Shown: in pieces, positions 1-7,451 of the stretch
Numbering within the stretch: the stretch's first letter is position 1
How the letters are laid out: each line of letters opens with the position of its first letter
NCBI RefSeq assembly: GCF_025056915.1
Contig: NZ_JANWVH010000014.1
Span: forward strand, 1-46,946
Direction: 5' to 3'
Source: Meiothermus sp.
GTDB lineage: Bacteria; Deinococcota; Deinococci; Deinococcales; Thermaceae
Length of the DNA stretch: 46,946 nt
The notes under the pieces: generated by a model
What the model was told of the DNA's origin: nothing
The model's database searches: none
What the model saw: the letters and a program-made list of their open reading frames with translations, nothing else
Position numbers and translations under genes: made by a program

Positions 1-751
1 GTACCGGCTCGGTTCCTTGCAAATGGCTGGCATACTTACAACCGCCCGCTCAAGCCGCCCCCACTGACCGGGGAGATGGAGCCTCTGGGAGGGTTCTCGA
101 GTTCGATGATGACGCGTTTCATGGGGGGTCTCTGGGTTGACTGGAGGAACAGTGGGCTAGGAACAACCGGGTAATCGGCAGCCAGCCCTCAGCGAGGTTC
201 TGGATCCCTTGTATTCATCAGCATGATTGCACCGTGGAGCCTGCAATCGAGTTCGCGTTGCAGAACCAGGCACATTTCCCTACGCAACACTGGACGCAAC
301 ACTGGCTTCGAAACCCCTATTCACCCCCTTGCCAGCAAACCCACCTGAGCCTCGCCTGCGAAGGCGCTTTTTGGACCAGAGTTGGCTGGTCTGGTTCGGC
401 GGGGCATGGAGTCTTCGCTCCTGGCCTTTGAGCCAGGTTCGCGATTCTCACAAAAACGTAATCCAACCTTTGGTAGGTGGTTCCAGAGGCTCAGTCCAGG
501 CGGCGATAGACATGGGGTAGTGGGCGAAAAATCAAGTCCGAAGCGGCTTTCTTAATATATGGTCGAATCGGCTGGACAAAAGTGTGGTTATGTTATACGC
601 TTACCTCATCCGAGTTGGTACAAAAACCAAACGGGGGAAGGAACAAAACGTAAGTGAACTGAAGAACCGACCGCAACGCACACCCAACGAGCCGCCCGAC
701 ACCTAAGCCCCTAGCAGAAGCGCCCTGTGGCGCAGACCGAAACGGAAGTGG
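1..751. other. Gene-poor, apparently eroded stretch
   Basis: I see no gene I would defend here. The only ORF with a gene-like beginning is on the minus strand at 122..36: 28 codons starting MKRVIIELENP, with no ribosome binding site, possibly the broken start of a lost gene. A second minus-strand frame starts at 33 and runs off the left edge, too short to judge. Plus-strand frames at 227-520 have poor codon use. The AT-richer part at 545-600 could hold a promoter for the small ORF at 752, but its boxes are badly spaced. Confidence 0.4.
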
Positions 752-898
752 ATGATGAAGAAGCTCGAGCTACCCCTGCACCCCCATCTGAAAGCCATTT
801 TTGGTTCCCCTGCCGACGCCCCTCTGGCAGCACTCGACTGGGAAACCAAAAACCACAAGCTGATGTACGACCACGGCCTCGAGAGCAGCCCCTTGTAG
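752..898 (+). CDS. Possible small protein, 48 aa, unknown function
   Basis: I do not recognise this protein. The frame starts with two ATG codons in a row after a weak GGAAG, and reads MMKKLELPLHPHLKAI and onward to a TAG. Codon use matches the real genes of the window (CTC GAG, CTG, GCC, GAC, CAC), unlike the overlapping frames on either strand. The composition is soluble, with several His, Lys and Asp and one Trp, and no signal peptide or membrane segment. A GTTTGGC/GCCAAAC inverted repeat lies just after the stop. The SSB-like gene begins about 220 bp downstream. It could also be chance. Confidence 0.4.
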   Translation: MMKKLELPLHPHLKAIFGSPADAPLAALDWETKNHKLMYDHGLESSPL

Positions 899-1118
899 CC
901 GTTTGGCGCTTCGCGGCTGCCAAACCACCCCGAACCGGCCCCCCCAGGTCTCGTGGTTACAACCCGCAAAGCCTGCGCTTTTGTCCACAGCAAACTGGCT
1001 GAAAGACCGTCTCAGTTTTACCCGCCAGAGGACGGTACCCGGTGCAGCAGCACACCCCTGAACCGCTTTTTAGCCAAAAGCCCCAACATACCTGACCGAA
1101 ATGTACAAGGAGTAACAC

Positions 1119-1853
1119 ATGTCCACCAATCTGGTTCTTATCAGCGGCGTCCTCAGCAAGCACGAGCTTCGCTACACCCCCAAAGGCACCCCTTTGCTCG
1201 AGGTCTCCCTCATCGGCAAGCGGGCCATCGGCGAAAACCTCCTCTTCTTCCGCACCGACCTCACCTTCTATGGCAAGCTGGCCGAGAATTGGGCCAATCA
1301 ACTGGTCGGCGGGCAGGCCTACCAGGCCATGGGTCGCCTGGTTTACGAATCCTGGGAAGCAGATGGCGTGAAGGGCTCGCGCCTGCGCATTGTGGGCGAG
1401 GAGCTCTTCAAGCTGGAAAACGCCGATGTGCGCGAGGAAGAAAAAGGCCCGGTGCTCTTTGGGGCCGAAAACCGGGTGATTTTGTCGGGCGGCCTGACCG
1501 CCGATCCCGAAATTCGCCAGACCTCGCTCAAAACCCCGGTGGCCAGAGCCAGCCTGGGCTTCTCGAGCTGGGATTCTTCCGCAGGACAGGCCCGGAGCCA
1601 CTACATCGAGCTGGAAGCCTGGCGCGACCTGGCGGTGCAGTTTGCCGGTCTAAAGAAGGGTTCACAGCTACTCCTGGAAGGCTCGCTCAAAACCGAGGTC
1701 TGGGAAGACAGAGAAACCAAAACCAAGCGCTTCAAGCGCGTCCTGGAAGTCCAGCGCGTTACCCCCTTGGCCCGCATCCGCAGCACCGAGCACAACCCGG
1801 AAAAACCGCAGGTGGTGGGCACCAGGGCCAAAACCAAAACCAGGGCCGCCTGA
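1119..1853 (+). CDS. SSB-like protein with two OB folds and no acidic tail
   Basis: A single-stranded DNA-binding protein paralogue, 244 aa. Two OB-fold halves can be read: residues about 1-100 (LVLISGVLSKHELRYTPKG) and about 115-220 (RVILSGGLTADPEIRQT, then HYIELEAWRDLA and LLLEGSLKTEVW). This is the Thermus/Deinococcus type of SSB, where one chain carries two OB folds. Replicative SSBs end in an acidic tip (…DDLPF) that recruits partner proteins. This one ends in a basic KTKTRAA, so it is more likely an accessory paralogue, for example in natural transformation or repair; that role is inference. The start is set by AAGGAG seven bases before the ATG. A perfect-stem terminator follows. Confidence 0.8.
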   Translation: MSTNLVLISGVLSKHELRYTPKGTPLLEVSLIGKRAIGENLLFFRTDLTFYGKLAENWANQLVGGQAYQAMGRLVYESWEADGVKGSRLRIVGEELFKLENADVREEEKGPVLFGAENRVILSGGLTADPEIRQTSLKTPVARASLGFSSWDSSAGQARSHYIELEAWRDLAVQFAGLKKGSQLLLEGSLKTEVWEDRETKTKRFKRVLEVQRVTPLARIRSTEHNPEKPQVVGTRAKTKTRAA

Positions 1854-1886
1854 ATTGCCCTTCCGTGCTTCGGGGACCAATCGGCA

Positions 1887-1920
1887 TAGAGGCGCACGGG
1901 CCGTGCGCCTCTACTTTCTC
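1887..1920 (+). terminator. Intrinsic terminator after the SSB-like gene
   Basis: A 27-bp palindrome at 1887-1913 with perfect 13-base arms (TAGAGGCGCACGG and its complement around a single G), followed by CTTTCTC. It lies 33 bp after the stop codon of the SSB-like gene. Confidence 0.8.
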
Positions 1921-1946
1921 GAATGACGGTGCAGATGAAATCGGCT

Positions 1947-2045
1947 TATCGCGCTCTTCACAGACGTGACCGCCCATCCAGGCGGCCACGGTTCTGTTCA
2001 GAACCAGGCTTTCTCGAACCCGAGTGGCTCATAATGAGCGCTCTA
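1947..2045 (+). repeat. Interspersed repeat family 1, short form (copy A)
   Basis: A 99-bp element, the best preserved short copy. Its left end is TATCGCGCTCTTCACAGA; its right end, read inward on the other strand, is TAGAGCGCTCATTATGA, so the ends form an imperfect terminal inverted repeat beginning with TA. Inside are hairpin I (GTGACCGCC, 6-nt loop, GGCGGCCAC) and hairpin II (GGTTCTG, TT, CAGAACC), then GAACCCGAGTGGCTC before the right end. Six other copies or fragments are in this window. No coding capacity is apparent. Confidence 0.8.
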
Positions 2046-2090
2046 TCGCTGAGCGAGCCGTAGGAGGGGCGAAGCAGGAAGCAGCAACTT

Positions 2091-2192
2091 GGAGGTAGAG
2101 GGCAGGTGTTGGAGACCTACCACCTACCTCCCGACCACCCACTCCCATCTTGTGAATCCTTGAAAGCTGCTGGTACGCCTGAAGTCGGTGTT
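2091..2192 (+). repeat. Interspersed repeat family 2 (copy 1)
   Basis: A dyad-rich sequence (arms GGAGGTAG and CTACCTCC) with the signature GTTGGAGACCTACCACC, then CCTTGAAAGCTGC and GGTACGCCTGAAGTCGG. The same ordered blocks recur at 16941-17023 (plus) and 37351-37445 (minus), each time beside a family 1 element. Just downstream, at 2211-2242, a 16-bp unit GCAGGCTGGCAAAGGA is repeated once in tandem with small changes. The rest of the gap to aceB shows nothing recognisable. Confidence 0.6.
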
Positions 2193-2331
2193 TCATCACC
2201 GCCCAAATAGGCAGGCTGGCAAAGGAGCAGGCTGGGAAAGGTCCACCACCTATCCCTCAATGATTTCCAGCGCTGACCTACGCCCTGCGATGACCCCCCA
2301 AAGTTGCTGAAGGGCCGAAAGCTATCTATGG

Positions 2332-3906
2332 TCAGTCCAGCCGCTCGTAGGCGGGCAGGGTCAGGAACTCCTTGAACTCGGGTTGCAGCACCAGTTCGTC
2401 CAGTAGTTGGGCGGCCTCCTCGAGGTTCTTCATCCCGGCCAGCTTGGTCATCTCTTCCTGCTTGAGCTGAGCATACAACTCAGGGGTGAAGGTGCGCCCA
2501 TCCTCCAGCTTGGCGCCCTTGCGAAGCCACTGCCACAGCTGCGAGCGGGAGATTTCGGCGGTGGCGGCGTCTTCCATCAGGTTGAAGATGGCCACCGCCC
2601 CGCTTCCGCCCAGCCAGGCCGCCATGTATTGCAGCTCCACGCTGATGTTGTTGCGAACCCCGGCCTCGGTAATTTTGCCGCCCGGCACGTTGAAGTCAAT
2701 GAGCTGTTCGGCCCTCACTTGGCCGTCTACCTCCTCGCGCAGGCGGTCTTTCTGGTGGGGCTTCTCGCCCAGCACCCGGTCGAAAACAGCCAGGGCCACC
2801 GGCACCAGGTCGGGGTGGGCCACCCAGGTGCCGTCGAAGCCGTCCCCGGCCTCGCGCTCCTTGTCCTTGGTGACCTGTTCGATGGCCCGTGCGTTCACCT
2901 CGGGATCCTTGCGGCTGGGGATAAAGGCCGACATCCCCCCAATGGCGTGGGCCCCGCGCTTGTGGCAGGTACGCACCAAAAGCTCGGTGTAGGCCCGCAT
3001 GAAGGGCACGGTCATGGTGACCTGGGCCCGGTCAGGGAACAAGACATCGTGGGTGGCGAACTTCTTGATGCAGCTGAAGATGTAGTCCCAGCGCCCGGCA
3101 TTGAGGCCCGCGGCGTGCTCGCGCAGCTCATAGAGGATTTCCTCCATCTCGAAAGCGGCCAGGATGGTCTCGATGAGCACCGTAGCCCGGATGGTGCCCT
3201 GGGGAATCCCCAGGTAGCTCTGGGCGAACTTGAAGACCTCGTTCCAGAGGCGGGCCTCGAGGTGGCTCTCGAGCTTGGGCAGGTAGAAGTAAGGCCCGCT
3301 GCCCCGCTTCAGGAGTTCATGGGCGTTGTGGAAGAAGTAGAGCCCAAAGTCGAAGAGGCTCCCCGACATGGGCTCGCCGTCCACCAGCACGTGCCGCTCC
3401 AAGAGGTGCCAGCCCCGGGGGCGCACCAGCAAAGTGGCAATTTTCTCGCCCAGCCTGTATTCCTTCTCGGGCGTGCTCAGGCTAATGGTGCGGCGCACCG
3501 CGTCCATCAGGTTCTGCTGGCCCTGCACCACGTTGGCCCAGGTGGGCGAGAGGGAGTCCTCGCAGTCGGCCATAAAGACCTTGGCCCCGGAGTTGAGCGC
3601 GTTGATCATCATCTTGCGCTCGGTGGGGCCGGTAATCTCGGTGCGGCGGTCGTTGAGGTCGGGCGGTGCGGGCGCGACCTTCCAGTCGCCCTCGCGCATG
3701 AAACGGGTGTGGGGCAGGAAGTCCGGTTTCTCACCGGCGGCAATGCGCCGGGCCACCTCGGCGCGGCGTTGCAGCAGACCCTTGCGAACCGGATTAAACT
3801 CGCGTTGGAGCCCGGCCAAAAAGGCCAGGGCTTCGGGGGTGAGCACGCTCTCGGAAGCGGGGAGCTTTGGGCCGATAATCTCAACACCTTTGGGCATCTG
3901 GCTCAT
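2332..3906 (-). CDS. aceB: Malate synthase A
   Basis: Condenses glyoxylate with acetyl-CoA to malate, the second step of the glyoxylate bypass, in the cytosol. The 524-aa length suits the A-type enzyme. Family hallmarks are [12 protein letters not shown]-like text near residue 85 (here [17 protein letters not shown]), [38 protein letters not shown] with the conserved active-site Arg, [10 protein letters not shown], and [13 protein letters not shown] near the C terminus. The start is placed by GGAG (AGGAGACTCCT) just before the ATG. It is divergent from an IclR-type regulator, the usual controller of this gene. Isocitrate lyase is not in the window. Confidence 0.97.
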   Translation of the reverse strand: MSQMPKGVEIIGPKLPASESVLTPEALAFLAGLQREFNPVRKGLLQRRAEVARRIAAGEKPDFLPHTRFMREGDWKVAPAPPDLNDRRTEITGPTERKMMINALNSGAKVFMADCEDSLSPTWANVVQGQQNLMDAVRRTISLSTPEKEYRLGEKIATLLVRPRGWHLLERHVLVDGEPMSGSLFDFGLYFFHNAHELLKRGSGPYFYLPKLESHLEARLWNEVFKFAQSYLGIPQGTIRATVLIETILAAFEMEEILYELREHAAGLNAGRWDYIFSCIKKFATHDVLFPDRAQVTMTVPFMRAYTELLVRTCHKRGAHAIGGMSAFIPSRKDPEVNARAIEQVTKDKEREAGDGFDGTWVAHPDLVPVALAVFDRVLGEKPHQKDRLREEVDGQVRAEQLIDFNVPGGKITEAGVRNNISVELQYMAAWLGGSGAVAIFNLMEDAATAEISRSQLWQWLRKGAKLEDGRTFTPELYAQLKQEEMTKLAGMKNLEEAAQLLDELVLQPEFKEFLTLPAYERLD

Positions 3907-3958
3907 AGGAGTCTCCTGGGTACAGGGAGCAGAACGGCTTGCCTCCTGGCTATGCCCA

Positions 3959-4040
3959 AGCCTAGCCCCTTGAAAAAGAGTTTGTCAATCAGTGAGATTA
4001 TTTTGCATCTATTGAAAAATAGAGCCGGCTCACCTATGCT
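3959..4040. promoter_or_regulatory. Divergent aceB/iclR promoter region with candidate operator
   Basis: Toward the IclR gene: TTGAAA (4012-4017), 17-bp spacer, TATGCT (4035-4040), with the ATG only 8 nt after the -10 box, so a leaderless mRNA is expected. Toward aceB on the minus strand: TTGACA (3988-3983), then TAGGCT (3964-3959) after 18 bp. The dyad TCTATT-GAAA-AATAGA (4008-4023) covers the iclR -35 box and is a plausible operator for autoregulation. Operator identity is inference. Confidence 0.65.
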
Positions 4041-4048
4041 CTAAGACT

Positions 4049-4873
4049 ATGGAAACCAAGCGTCGCCCAGGGCGCAACCGCTCCACCGAGGTCGGCGAGG
4101 TGCGCACCCTCGAGCGCGGCCTGCACCTGCTGGAAGTGCTGTCCGAGGCCGAAACCCTCTCCCTTTCGGAACTGGCCCGCCGCACCGACCTCTCCCCCAG
4201 CACCGCCTACCGCCTGCTGGAAACCCTGCGCCGCCGGGGCTTTGCCGACTGGGACGAGGCCAGGGGCCTGTGGAAGGTGGGCCTGCGGGCCTACCAGGTC
4301 GGCTCGGCTTTCCTGACCCGGGGCGGGCTGATTGAGGCCGCCACCCCGGAGATGGAAAAGCTGGTGGACGAACTCAACGAGACCGTCAACCTGGCCGTGC
4401 TGGACGGCCACGAGGTAATCTACATCGCCCAGGTCGAGGGGCGGCAGCTCATCCGCATGTTCACCCGCATTGGGGCCCGGGCCCCCATCTACTGCACCGG
4501 GGTGGGCAAGGCCCTGCTGCTGGAGCACAGCGAGGCCGAGGTGCGGCGCATTGTGGGGGCCGGGCCCTTCAAGCCCTACACCGCCAAGACCATCACCACC
4601 TTAGAGCGCTTCCTGCACACCCTGCACGAAGCCCGCCAGCGCCGCTACGTGCTCGACGACGAGGAGCGGGAGGACGGGGTGCGCTGCATTGCCGCCCCCA
4701 TCCACGACAACCGGGGCAAGGTGGTGGCCTCGATGTCGCTCTCGGCGCCCGCCACCCGGGTGCCCGACGAGCGGCTGCCCGAGCTCGGAGCGCGGGTGCG
4801 CCAGGCCGCCGATGCGGTCTCGGCCCGGCTGGGCTGGGCGGGGTCTCAAGCTCCAGGCTCCACGTGTACCTGA
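4049..4873 (+). CDS. IclR-family transcriptional regulator
   Basis: A 274-aa IclR-type repressor/activator. The N-terminal winged helix-turn-helix covers about residues 20-80 (TLERGLHLLEVL, LSLSELARRTDLSPSTAYRLLETLRRRGF). The effector-binding domain follows (about 95-260), with VNLAVLDGHEVIYIAQVEG, YCTGVGKALL and GVRCIAAPIHD. Its divergent position beside malate synthase suggests it controls the glyoxylate bypass, as IclR does in enterobacteria; the effector cannot be read. The -10 box is 8 nt from the ATG, and no Shine-Dalgarno sequence is present. The last 28 bp overlap the 3' end of the convergent gene. Confidence 0.92.
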   Translation: METKRRPGRNRSTEVGEVRTLERGLHLLEVLSEAETLSLSELARRTDLSPSTAYRLLETLRRRGFADWDEARGLWKVGLRAYQVGSAFLTRGGLIEAATPEMEKLVDELNETVNLAVLDGHEVIYIAQVEGRQLIRMFTRIGARAPIYCTGVGKALLLEHSEAEVRRIVGAGPFKPYTAKTITTLERFLHTLHEARQRRYVLDDEEREDGVRCIAAPIHDNRGKVVASMSLSAPATRVPDERLPELGARVRQAADAVSARLGWAGSQAPGSTCT

Positions 4874-5895
4874 ATGGCCTCGAGCGCCAACCCCACCCGC
4901 ACCACACTGTAGCGCGCTCCGGGGGCTGAAGGGCCGTCGTAGCCCCTCGTTTCCGGAGATTTGAAAAAGCGCACCCGCACCCCCCTTGCGCTAAAACTAT
5001 CCTCCAGGCCCGCCCTGAACGACAAGCCCAGAGCTGCCGGGTCGGGGCTTTGCACCAGGCGGGTCAGCAGCCAGGGCAAGATGCGGGGGCCAAAGACATC
5101 GGTGCTCACAAGGTTTTTTAGCTCCGGGTCGGGTTCGGTCATCGGGCTGCGGCCTAGGTGTATCAGGAACTCCCCCAGGGCCGGGTCGTAGCAGTCGCCC
5201 TGGGCCAGCAGGCTCACCTGCCAGAGGGCAGGGGTGCGCTCGAGGAAGGCCACATGGCTGGCCCCCACCACCTCCCAGGGGCCCCGCTCCGGCACCACCA
5301 GCGCGGTGTTTTCGTCTACCCCCACACCAAGCTCTACCCCGACCTGCTCCACCGCCCGCATGAGCCGCCCAAAGCGCCCCCAGGCCAGAAAATGCTGGTC
5401 TACCTGCACCTTCCTGACCAAGCCCAACCCCGGCTGCAAGGAGAGCGTATCGCCCTCCCCCAGCCAGGTGTCCAGACTTGAACCTCCGGCAATCATGGGA
5501 TCGGCCATCACCGCCGTCCCGGCACTGCTGCCGGCCACCCCGGCGCCTTCCGTAAACCTGCGCCTGAGCAGCGCCAGCACCGGCGTGCCCTGCAAAGCCT
5601 GGGTAATCCGGCGCTGATCTCCCCCAGCAAAGAAAAACCCCGAGCAGCTTTCCATTTGCCGCAGTACCGCAGGGTCATGGGCAAGACTAGCGGCGTTCTC
5701 CAGCGTGATACCAATGTGCTGGGGGTCGAAGCCCTGCGCCCTGAACATGGCCGCATTCCCTTCCCAGCTTTGGGCCGGGTGGCTGCTGGCGGTGGTAAAG
5801 ATGCCGATGCGCGGGCCGCAGTGCTCCAGGATGCTGGCAAACACCGCCCGGTTATCGGCCTGAAGCGCCCCTCCTATCAGAACGACGGTTCCCAT
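4846..5895 (-). CDS. Cyanophycinase-like S51 family peptidase
   Basis: Serine exopeptidase of the S51 family. Visible are the Rossmann-like start (VVLIGGALQADN), the GGDQRRI turn, the nucleophile elbow GSSAGTAVM with its catalytic Ser, and VDQHFLAWGRFGRLMRAV, which matches the cyanophycinase signature. Cyanophycinases cut beta-Asp-Arg dipeptides from cyanophycin and are about 270 aa; this protein is 349 aa, with about 80 extra C-terminal residues of unknown role. No cyanophycin synthetase is in the window, so the substrate may be another beta-aspartyl peptide. It overlaps the convergent iclR gene. A strong terminator sits 5 bp before the chosen ATG. Confidence 0.8.
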   Translation of the reverse strand: MGTVVLIGGALQADNRAVFASILEHCGPRIGIFTTASSHPAQSWEGNAAMFRAQGFDPQHIGITLENAASLAHDPAVLRQMESCSGFFFAGGDQRRITQALQGTPVLALLRRRFTEGAGVAGSSAGTAVMADPMIAGGSSLDTWLGEGDTLSLQPGLGLVRKVQVDQHFLAWGRFGRLMRAVEQVGVELGVGVDENTALVVPERGPWEVVGASHVAFLERTPALWQVSLLAQGDCYDPALGEFLIHLGRSPMTEPDPELKNLVSTDVFGPRILPWLLTRLVQSPDPAALGLSFRAGLEDSFSARGVRVRFFKSPETRGYDGPSAPGARYSVVRVGLALEAIQVHVEPGA

Positions 5896-5900
5896 GTTCT

Positions 5901-5923
5901 AAAAAAACCGGGATTGCTCCCGG
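5901..5923 (-). terminator. Intrinsic terminator between speD and the S51 peptidase gene
   Basis: On the minus strand CCGGGA, loop GCAA, TCCCGG, then seven Ts. It would end speD transcription, but the T-tract stops just 5 bp before the downstream ATG at 5895. Confidence 0.85.
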
Positions 5924-5952
5924 CCCTGAGTCGCATACTTGGGTTCGGGCAG

Positions 5953-6393
5953 CTACCCGATGCGGGCCTCCACATATTCCCGCTCACCGGCCACAATTTG
6001 CCGGGCGAGTTCGATGTCCTTGGGGTACTCCTTGCCCCGGTTGATGAGATAAGTCTCGTAGCGCCCAATTTCGAAGTGCTCGACCACTCGTTTGAGGGCC
6101 CTGCTCAGGTCAAACTCCTTGCAGGAAAAAATGTCCACGCTGATGAAGCGCTGGCTGGGAAAGGTATGAATCGCAATGTGGCTCTCGGCGATGATCACCA
6201 CCCCCGAAATTCCCTCCGCCTGACCTGGCATGGCCGGGTAGCGCTGCACGATGGGCGGCAGCACCTTGGTCATCTCCATCTCTTCGGGAAGCTGATCCAG
6301 AACCTGCCGGATCAGCTCGAAGTCCGCCAGCTTTTCTGCGTTTGCGTGGTAGCCGTCTATCATCAGGTGCGGGCCAAAACCAAACAGTTCCAA
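5953..6393 (-). CDS. speD: S-adenosylmethionine decarboxylase proenzyme
   Basis: Makes decarboxylated AdoMet, the aminopropyl donor for polyamines, which are abundant and varied in Thermaceae. Prokaryotic class 1B, 146 aa with the start used here. The self-cleavage site is E70-S71 in AESHIAIHTFP; S71 becomes the pyruvoyl cofactor, and H76 and C91 are the conserved processing and catalytic residues. I place the start at TTG 6393 (MELFGFGPHL) because GGAGG lies 7 nt upstream; the longer TTG frame at 6408 would put that site inside the gene. A small hairpin (GCTTG/CAAGC) lies just before the ribosome binding site. Confidence 0.95.
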   Translation of the reverse strand: MELFGFGPHLMIDGYHANAEKLADFELIRQVLDQLPEEMEMTKVLPPIVQRYPAMPGQAEGISGVVIIAESHIAIHTFPSQRFISVDIFSCKEFDLSRALKRVVEHFEIGRYETYLINRGKEYPKDIELARQIVAGEREYVEARIG

Positions 6394-6500
6394 CCTCGTA
6401 TCCTCCAAAAGCTTGCGGCTTTCAAGCCCTGGGTTTTTCCCCGCGCCTTGTCCGCAGCCCCTGCAAGACGGCCACCCAAGGGTCGTCTCAACAGCCCATC

Positions 6501-6529
6501 ATTATGGGCAATGGGGGGGTCAGTGTCAA
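6501..6529 (-). promoter_or_regulatory. speD promoter
   Basis: On the minus strand TTGACA (6529-6524), a 17-bp spacer and CATAAT (6506-6501), close to consensus. Transcription would start near 6494 and give a leader of about 100 nt, unusual here since many genes look leaderless. The leader holds two possible hairpins. Confidence 0.7.
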
Positions 6530-6686
6530 TCAAAGCCCCAAAAAGGCGCTTCTGCACAAAAAATAGGCACCCTTCAGAGCAAGTAGATTGGAATAAGTGT
6601 TATTAATTACACCAGTCCCCCCACAGGTCAATGTGTGCCCCTATTGGTTTCCATACCAACCTTAAAGCGGGTATAGTCTAGAGGAA

Positions 6687-7439
6687 ATGAGCACGAAACC
6701 TGTGACAGGTAGTGAAAAGCAGACCTCGGACCGACAAGACAACTGGTGGATCGAGCCCCTCTTCACGGTGCTAAGCCTGGGCCTGTTTGGGTTGTATGCG
6801 CTGTGGGTTGCCTGGAATCGCCAGCACTACGAGTACGGACCGTATCTTTCGCCCTTCTACTCGATTCCCATACCGGGCGTTCATGCCAAAGACCTCGACT
6901 GGCTGGCCATCTCCCCCGCGTTTCTGGTGCTCTGGATTCCCCTTGGCTTCCGCGCTACTTGCTACTACTACCGCAAGGCCTACTACCGGGCTTTTTTCTG
7001 GGATCCCCCGGCCTGCGCCGTCCCGGAGCTGCGCAAGGCCTACAGCGGCGAGCGCGCGTTCCCCTTTGTGCTCAACAACCTGCACCGTTATTTCTGGTAC
7101 CTGTCGGTTCCGGTTGTCGCTTTCCTCTGGTACGACGCCATAAAAGCTTTTTTCTTCGAGGATGGGTTCGGGGTTGGGGTGGGCAGCCTGGTGATGCTTG
7201 GCAATGTGATTCTGCTCTCCTACTACACCTTCTCCTGCCATGCCTGGCGGCACATCGCCGGAGGCTGCCTTAACTGCATGTCCAAGCACAAAACCCGCTA
7301 CAACCTGTGGCAACGCATCACCCGCATCAACGAGAGCCACGGTTTCTGGGGGGTGACCAGCATGCTGTCGGTGTGGTTCACCGATGTCTACATTCGCCTG
7401 TGCTCGATGGGCACCATCACCGATTTCCGCCTTTTCTAA
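6687..7439 (+). CDS. sdhC: Succinate dehydrogenase membrane anchor, single-subunit Cys/His-rich type
   Basis: A 250-aa integral membrane protein, first gene of an anchor-flavoprotein-iron-sulfur operon. About five membrane segments can be drawn (roughly 24-42, 73-90, 137-155, 165-184, 222-240). It does not look like the usual short heme-b SdhC/SdhD pair. It carries instead FRATCYYYRKAYY, DPPACAVPE, NNLHRYF and a cluster C184-H185-x3-H189, C194-x2-C197. As far as I recall, these features resemble the anchor of actinobacterial Sdh1, for which a membrane Rieske-like cluster has been reported; the assignment is from memory and the cluster is inference here. A TATAGT box ends 9 nt before the ATG. 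Confidence 0.8.
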   Translation: MSTKPVTGSEKQTSDRQDNWWIEPLFTVLSLGLFGLYALWVAWNRQHYEYGPYLSPFYSIPIPGVHAKDLDWLAISPAFLVLWIPLGFRATCYYYRKAYYRAFFWDPPACAVPELRKAYSGERAFPFVLNNLHRYFWYLSVPVVAFLWYDAIKAFFFEDGFGVGVGSLVMLGNVILLSYYTFSCHAWRHIAGGCLNCMSKHKTRYNLWQRITRINESHGFWGVTSMLSVWFTDVYIRLCSMGTITDFRLF

Positions 7440-7451
7440 AGGAGCCAGATT

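Noticed and set aside
2407-4044. 545-codon plus-strand frame antisense to aceB
   Set aside because: Shadow of malate synthase; low-complexity composition and no recognisable motif.
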